From Shewanella abyssi (GTDB taxonomy: Bacteria > Pseudomonadota > Gammaproteobacteria > Enterobacterales > Shewanellaceae), in NCBI RefSeq assembly GCF_023284025.1, contig NZ_JAKIKR010000039.1, positions 1 to 48,754 of the forward strand: DNA of 48,754 nt, given 5' to 3'. Made by a program: the position numbers and the translations under genes. The stretch's first letter is position 1. Every line of letters begins with the position of its first letter. The notes beneath the pieces are model-generated. The model was not told where the DNA came from and searched no databases. It saw only the letters and a list, made by a program, of their open reading frames with translations. This document shows, one piece after another, positions 44,528-48,754 of this stretch.

Positions 44528-45697
44528 TTACTTTGACTCGTTAAATAGCTCACGGCCAATGAGCATACGACGAATTTCCGAGGTGCCTGCGCCAATCTCA
44601 TAAAGCTTGGCGTCACGCAGCAAACGGCCGGTAGCGTAATCGTTGACGTAACCGTTTCCGCCGAGCAGTTGAATCGCATCGAGGGCCATTTTGGTTGCCA
44701 ATTCCGCTGAGTACAAAATAGCGCCGGCGGCATCTTTACGGGTTGTTTCGCCGCGGTCACATGATTTGGCCACGTTGTAGATGTAAGATTTGGCGGCGTT
44801 CATGCCGGTGTACATATCGGCAAGTTTGCCTTGTACTAGCTGGAACTGACCAATGGATTTACCAAACTGTTCACGCTCATGGATATAAGGGATGACGATG
44901 TCCATACATGCTGCCATGATCCCAAGTGGACCACCTGACAGCACGACTCGCTCATAATCAAGGCCACTCATCAACACTTTAATGCCATTGTTTAAGCCGC
45001 CAAGGATGTTCTCTGCGGGTACTTCGCAATCTTCAAACACCAGCTCACAGGTGTTTGAACCGCGCATGCCGAGCTTGTCGAGTTTTTGCGCTTGGCTAAA
45101 GCCTTTCGAACCACGTTCAACAATAAACGCGGTAATGCCGTGGGCACCTTTATTAAGATCGGTCTTAGCGTAAATAACATAAGTGTGGGCATCTGGACCG
45201 TTAGTGATCCACATTTTGTTGCCGTTAAGAATATAGCGGTCACCCTCTTTACGGGCATGCAGTTTCATTGAAACCACATCTGAGCCTGCATTGGGCTCGC
45301 TCATGGCTAATGCGCCAATGTGCTCACCGCTAACGAGTTTGGGCAAGTATTTGTCTTTTTGCTCTTTATTGCCGTTACGGTTTATCTGGTTAACACAAAG
45401 GTTTGAATGCGCGCCGTAGCTGAGTCCGATAGAAGCTGATGCACGGGAAATCTCTTCCATGGCAACGACGTGAGCAAGATAGCCCATGTTCGCGCCACCG
45501 TACTCCTCCGCCACTGTGACACCCAATAGACCCATATCACCGAGTACTGGCCAAAGCTCGTTTGGAAACGCGTTATCGAGATCCGTTTTTGCTGCTATTG
45601 GCGCAATTTCATTCGCGGCAAAGTGTTGTACGGCATCGCGTAGCATGTCGACGTCTTCGCCAAGGCCGAAATTTAGAGATGAGTAGAGTTGAGTCAT
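44528..45697 (-). CDS. liuA: Isovaleryl-CoA dehydrogenase
   Basis: 389 residues from ATG 45697 (AGGA 9 nt upstream; start [21 protein letters not shown], the usual N-terminus); the longer frame from TTG 45760 lacks a ribosome-binding site. Acyl-CoA dehydrogenase family with [34 protein letters not shown] and [17 protein letters not shown], whose Glu occupies the catalytic-base position characteristic of IVD. It oxidises isovaleryl-CoA and passes electrons to ETF, encoded at 5.5-7.1 kb. Confidence 0.97.
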   Translation of the reverse strand: MTQLYSSLNFGLGEDVDMLRDAVQHFAANEIAPIAAKTDLDNAFPNELWPVLGDMGLLGVTVAEEYGGANMGYLAHVVAMEEISRASASIGLSYGAHSNLCVNQINRNGNKEQKDKYLPKLVSGEHIGALAMSEPNAGSDVVSMKLHARKEGDRYILNGNKMWITNGPDAHTYVIYAKTDLNKGAHGITAFIVERGSKGFSQAQKLDKLGMRGSNTCELVFEDCEVPAENILGGLNNGIKVLMSGLDYERVVLSGGPLGIMAACMDIVIPYIHEREQFGKSIGQFQLVQGKLADMYTGMNAAKSYIYNVAKSCDRGETTRKDAAGAILYSAELATKMALDAIQLLGGNGYVNDYATGRLLRDAKLYEIGAGTSEIRRMLIGRELFNESK

Positions 45698-45797
45698 GTG
45701 CTTGTGTCCTGTCAAATTGTCCATCTGTTCGAGTTCACTGATCTGTGTCGTGATACTCAACGGCTTGTTATTTGGTTGGTGTTATCAAGTGCTGTTT

Positions 45798-46208
45798 TTA
45801 CTCACTATTATTGGCTAGTGCATCACGGCATTGCTGTTCTGCCGAGTTGAGCTCCATCAATACCACTTTTATGTCATCCATCTGTTGCTGCAGGGCGACT
45901 TTTTTATCTTCAACTAAGTCGAGCATGGTATGCAGCTGGCTGCTGCTATTTTTGTCAGCGTCGTATAGCTCGAACAAACGTCTTGTCTCTGACAAAGAAA
46001 AACCTAAACGTTTACCTCGTAGAATGAGTTTGAGTCTGACTCGTTCGGTCAAATTGTAGATCCGAGTTTGACCGCGGCGCTTAGGTTTAAGCAGGCCTTG
46101 ATCTTCGTAAAAACGAATACTACGAGTCGTGATATCAAACTCTTTTGATAGGTCACTAATTGAGTATGTCGTTTGGGGTAACTGTTTTTCAGTCATTAAT
46201 AACACCAT
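45798..46208 (-). CDS. liuR: MerR-family regulator LiuR
   Basis: 136 residues (132 if the second ATG at 46196 is used; neither has a clear ribosome-binding site). Winged HTH YSISDLSKEFDITTRSIRFYEDQGLLKPKRRGQTRIYN, then a coiled-coil (about 85-120) and a short C-terminus without metal-binding Cys pairs. First gene of the liu operon and divergent from the CoA-ligase gene. In Shewanella and relatives LiuR controls branched-chain amino acid breakdown genes; the effector is thought to be a pathway acyl-CoA. Confidence 0.93.
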   Translation of the reverse strand: MVLLMTEKQLPQTTYSISDLSKEFDITTRSIRFYEDQGLLKPKRRGQTRIYNLTERVRLKLILRGKRLGFSLSETRRLFELYDADKNSSSQLHTMLDLVEDKKVALQQQMDDIKVVLMELNSAEQQCRDALANNSE

Positions 46209-46240
46209 ATGTATTAACTTTTATTGCACGATATATGAAG

Positions 46241-46256
46241 TTTACGTAAAGGTAAA
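46241..46256. promoter_or_regulatory. Candidate LiuR operator in front of liuR
   Basis: TTTACGTAAAGGTAAA, an imperfect palindrome (TTTAC-N6-GTAAA) 33-45 bp upstream of the liuR start and followed by TATAT on the minus strand, as expected for a MerR site inside a promoter. It matches the etfB-upstream palindrome at most symmetric positions. Confidence 0.55.
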
Positions 46257-46558
46257 GTTTGAGGTTGGTAGCGACAGCTGTTTTCATGTCAATTGTGCGT
46301 GCCATAAGGCTAATATTGACTAAACGGACGTTTGATTTAAATTGTCGGTTTTGCATTTAATTCACATTTAAAACATTAGTTTAGGTGGTGTTCAGATCGG
46401 TTTATTCCATAAGTGATAACGGCTTAATGCACTCATTCTAAGGTCTAATGGGGATTTTTTGAGCGGCGGAGCATAATGCTTAAAAGGTAATAAAAGGACG
46501 ATATTCATTTTGGGGTGACAAAGTTTACCCTGTGGTGACGTTAACTGGAGTACGCATA

Positions 46559-48463
46559 GTGAAACATAAAAACACGCAGTTACATGCAAGTTCAATCTCA
46601 AACCCTCAGCAGTTTTGGGGGCAAGCCGCCCAAGCCATTGATTGGGTGTCACCATGGGATAAAGTATTCGATGACAGCGAAGCGCCTTTTTACCATTGGT
46701 TTAAAGGTGGCAAGATGAATACTTGCTTCAATGCGGTTGATAGACATGTGAATGCTGGCCGTGGTGCTCAAGTTGCAATCCAGTATGTCAGCCCAGTAAC
46801 AGAGACAGAATATGGGATTACTTATCTAGAACTGCAGGCGCAAGTTAGCCGTTTAGCAGGTTACATGGATTCCATCGGCGTTAAAAAAGGCGACCGTGTG
46901 GTGATCTATATGCCGATGGTGCCGGAAACAGCCTATGCCATGCTGGCGTGTGCACGCATAGGCGCTATCCACTCAGTGGTGTTTGGTGGCTTTGCGGCAA
47001 ACGAACTGGCAACTCGTATCAACGATGCTAAACCCAAACTCATTTTGTCAGCGTCATGCGGTATAGAGCCGTCAGGGGTCGTTGCCTATAAACCATTACT
47101 GGACAATGCACTGGAGCAAGCGCCGCATAAAGTTGAGCACTGTTTAATCTTAAACAGAAGCCAGCTAGAAGCATCACTACAACCCGGTCGCGATATCGAT
47201 TGGCAAAGCGGCGTCGCTACAGCGCCTAACATTGATTGTGTGGCGTTAGATGCAACCGATCCACTTTATGTACTTTATACCTCGGGCACGACGGGGCAAC
47301 CTAAAGGTGTGGTCCGAGACAATGGCGGCCACAGTGTGGCGCTCGCTTGGTCGATGAAGCATATCTATGACATTGATGCAGGCGATAGTTTTTGGGCGGC
47401 ATCAGATGTTGGTTGGGTAGTGGGTCACTCCTATATTGTTTATGGCCCCTTGCTGGTGGGCGCAACGACGTTAATGTATGAAGGTAAGCCGATTGGTACG
47501 CCCGATCCCGGTGCTTTTTGGCGCACTATTGCTAAGTACAATGTGAAAAGCTTTTTCACCGCACCGACGGCAATAAGAGCGATTAAGAGAGATGATCCCG
47601 ATGGTGAGTACCTTGAAGGCGTAGACTTGTCATGTTTGAAGAATGTCTTTCTAGCGGGTGAGCGCTGTGACCCAGATACCTTACATTGGGGTGAGGATAA
47701 GCTTAAAAAACCGATAATCGATCATTGGTGGCAAACCGAAACGGGCTGGCCTGTTGCGGCTAATCTAATGGGGTATGCGCCAGTCGAGGTTAAGGCGGGG
47801 TCTCCTGCATTGGCGGTACCGGGTTATCAAATTGAAGTGGTCGATATGATGGGCGAGCAAGTTGCTGCCAATGAGTCTGGCAATGTGGTGATTAAACTGC
47901 CATTGCCGCCGGGAACCTTAACCACGCTGTGGCAAAATGAGCAGCGCTATGTTGATAGTTACTTGTCTATGTATCCCGGTTACTACCTCACGGGCGATGC
48001 CGGTTACAAAGATGAAGATGGTTACCTGTATATCATGAGCCGCATCGATGACATTATTAATGTGGCGGGGCATCGTTTATCGACGGGGCGCTTTGAAGAG
48101 GTATTATGCCAACATGACGCCGTTGCCGAAGCTGCTGTTATCGGTGTTGAAGATGAACTCAAAGGGCAGGTGCCGTTAGGGTTAGTGGTGCTCAAAAAGG
48201 GCGTGATGCTAGACGAGCAGGAGCTCAACAAACAGCTGATGGCGTTAGTGCGTAAAGAGATAGGCCCCGTTGCCGCGTTTAGGTTAGTCAGCGCGGTGCA
48301 AAAGTTACCTAAAACCCGCTCGGGTAAAATTTTGCGCGGCACCATGCGTAATATTGCCGACAATAAAAAGTACAATGTGCCAGCGACTATAGAAGATCCA
48401 GCGACGTTAGATATTGTTCGCAATACCTTGACCCGTATGGGGTATGCCGACGCGCATGTATAG
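46559..48463 (+). CDS. Acyl-CoA synthetase of the PrpE/ACSS3 type (propionate/acetate-CoA ligase)
   Basis: 634 residues from GTG 46559, chosen because GGAG lies 8 nt upstream; the frame extends back to GTG 46532 without a ribosome-binding site. ANL-superfamily AMP-forming ligase with YTSGTTGQPKGVVRD (A3), DHWWQTETGWP (A5), YLTGDAGYKDEDGY (A7), and the catalytic Lys in PKTRSGKILRG (A10). The RDNGGH motif after A3 is typical of PrpE/ACSS3. It activates propionate or another short acid to the CoA thioester, consistent with branched-chain catabolism. Divergent from liuR. GGTGACGTTAAC at 46533-46544 resembles half of a LiuR-like palindrome. Confidence 0.92.
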   Translation: MKHKNTQLHASSISNPQQFWGQAAQAIDWVSPWDKVFDDSEAPFYHWFKGGKMNTCFNAVDRHVNAGRGAQVAIQYVSPVTETEYGITYLELQAQVSRLAGYMDSIGVKKGDRVVIYMPMVPETAYAMLACARIGAIHSVVFGGFAANELATRINDAKPKLILSASCGIEPSGVVAYKPLLDNALEQAPHKVEHCLILNRSQLEASLQPGRDIDWQSGVATAPNIDCVALDATDPLYVLYTSGTTGQPKGVVRDNGGHSVALAWSMKHIYDIDAGDSFWAASDVGWVVGHSYIVYGPLLVGATTLMYEGKPIGTPDPGAFWRTIAKYNVKSFFTAPTAIRAIKRDDPDGEYLEGVDLSCLKNVFLAGERCDPDTLHWGEDKLKKPIIDHWWQTETGWPVAANLMGYAPVEVKAGSPALAVPGYQIEVVDMMGEQVAANESGNVVIKLPLPPGTLTTLWQNEQRYVDSYLSMYPGYYLTGDAGYKDEDGYLYIMSRIDDIINVAGHRLSTGRFEEVLCQHDAVAEAAVIGVEDELKGQVPLGLVVLKKGVMLDEQELNKQLMALVRKEIGPVAAFRLVSAVQKLPKTRSGKILRGTMRNIADNKKYNVPATIEDPATLDIVRNTLTRMGYADAHV

Positions 48464-48540
48464 CGTTTAAACCTTGTTGCTGGAAGCTTATGACACAAGC
48501 GGCTTCCAGCTTTCAATACAACGAAAAGAGCAGCTATCGC

Positions 48541-48754
48541 TACCCCATTTTTGGACAAACACAAGCTAGTTTAGCAGAACAACTTGGGAATAATTGGGAG
48601 TCATCCCAGCAAGGCTTCTGGGCCGGGATCTAGTGCCATTACCTATGATGGAAAGCAGCTCATCCACTATGTTCCTTTGCAAGCCGCCGTGAATACCTCC
48701 ATGTAGGCTCTGCTGAAAAATCCCTTTTTCAGAAGCTTGCACGTTCCACAGCAG
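48541..48754 (+). repeat. Dispersed ~250-bp repeat, copy D (cut by window end)
   Basis: From TTAGCAGAACAACTTGGG (48571) to the last base this is nearly identical to copy B (13718-13914) apart from a 13-bp gap. The preceding CCATTTTTGGACAAAC matches the linker type seen at the intron insertion site (TTCTGTCC/GGACAG), so the homology begins near 48545. The window stops inside the unit. Confidence 0.92.

Overview
The window looks like a draft-assembly contig from a marine Shewanella-type gammaproteobacterium. The evidence is a ten-haem OmcA/MtrC-family outer-surface cytochrome, a Shewanella-style liu (leucine/isovalerate) operon with its MerR regulator, the neighbourhood H-NS-like / etfBA / dcp / tdk, and intergenic DNA full of dispersed repeats. 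The species assignment is inference. Both window ends fall in repeated DNA: a perfect 90-bp fold-back at the left and a dispersed repeat unit at the right.

Layout. 1-4.6 kb: two translationally coupled exported amidohydrolase-like proteins (minus). 4.7-12.5 kb: core genes hns-like, etfBA, an NhaC-type antiporter, lipoprotein peptidase dcp, and tdk. 12.5-17.1 kb: a repeat island. It holds tandem copies of a ~250-bp repeat interrupted by an 800-bp group II intron that has lost its reverse-transcriptase ORF, an orphan TPR-like gene, and a small VOC-fold gene between two copies of another repeat. 17.2-19.6 kb: purine nucleoside phosphorylase, a divergent LysR regulator, and a small membrane protein. 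19.8-26.6 kb: decahaem cytochrome, DUF3955-like protein, FAD oxidoreductase, phospholipase-D lipoprotein. 27.0-27.7 kb: a solitary gene that reads as the tip of a polymorphic toxin, with half a Hint domain followed by a cytidine-deaminase-like domain (CAE and PCxxC), and no visible immunity gene. 28-29.5 kb: TetR regulator and MDR oxidoreductase. 29.9-33.1 kb: a GldA/GldF/GldG-like ABC operon whose last codons come from a MITE. 33.1-37.0 kb: a spermidine-synthase-like gene between two MITE copies, an aspartic-protease-like gene between two copies of another repeat, and small membrane ORFs. 37.3-48.5 kb: the liu operon (liuR-liuA-liuB-liuC-liuD-liuE-scoA-scoB, minus) and a divergent propionyl/acetyl-CoA synthetase-like gene (plus).

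How the genes work together. LiuA (isovaleryl-CoA dehydrogenase) passes electrons to ETF (etfBA at 5.5-7.1 kb). LiuBD, LiuC and LiuE take the product to acetyl-CoA and acetoacetate, which ScoAB activates. A near-perfect palindrome upstream of etfB (TTGACGTTAACGTCAA) resembles the candidate operator in front of liuR (TTTACGTAAAGGTAAA), suggesting shared LiuR control. tdk and pnp are nucleoside-salvage genes on either side of the repeat island.

The most notable items are the orphan Hint-deaminase gene, the ORF-less group II intron inside a dispersed repeat (EBS/IBS pairings and an empty-site homologue are readable), the MITE that completes the C-terminus of an ABC auxiliary protein, and the recurring pattern of single genes bracketed by directly repeated elements.
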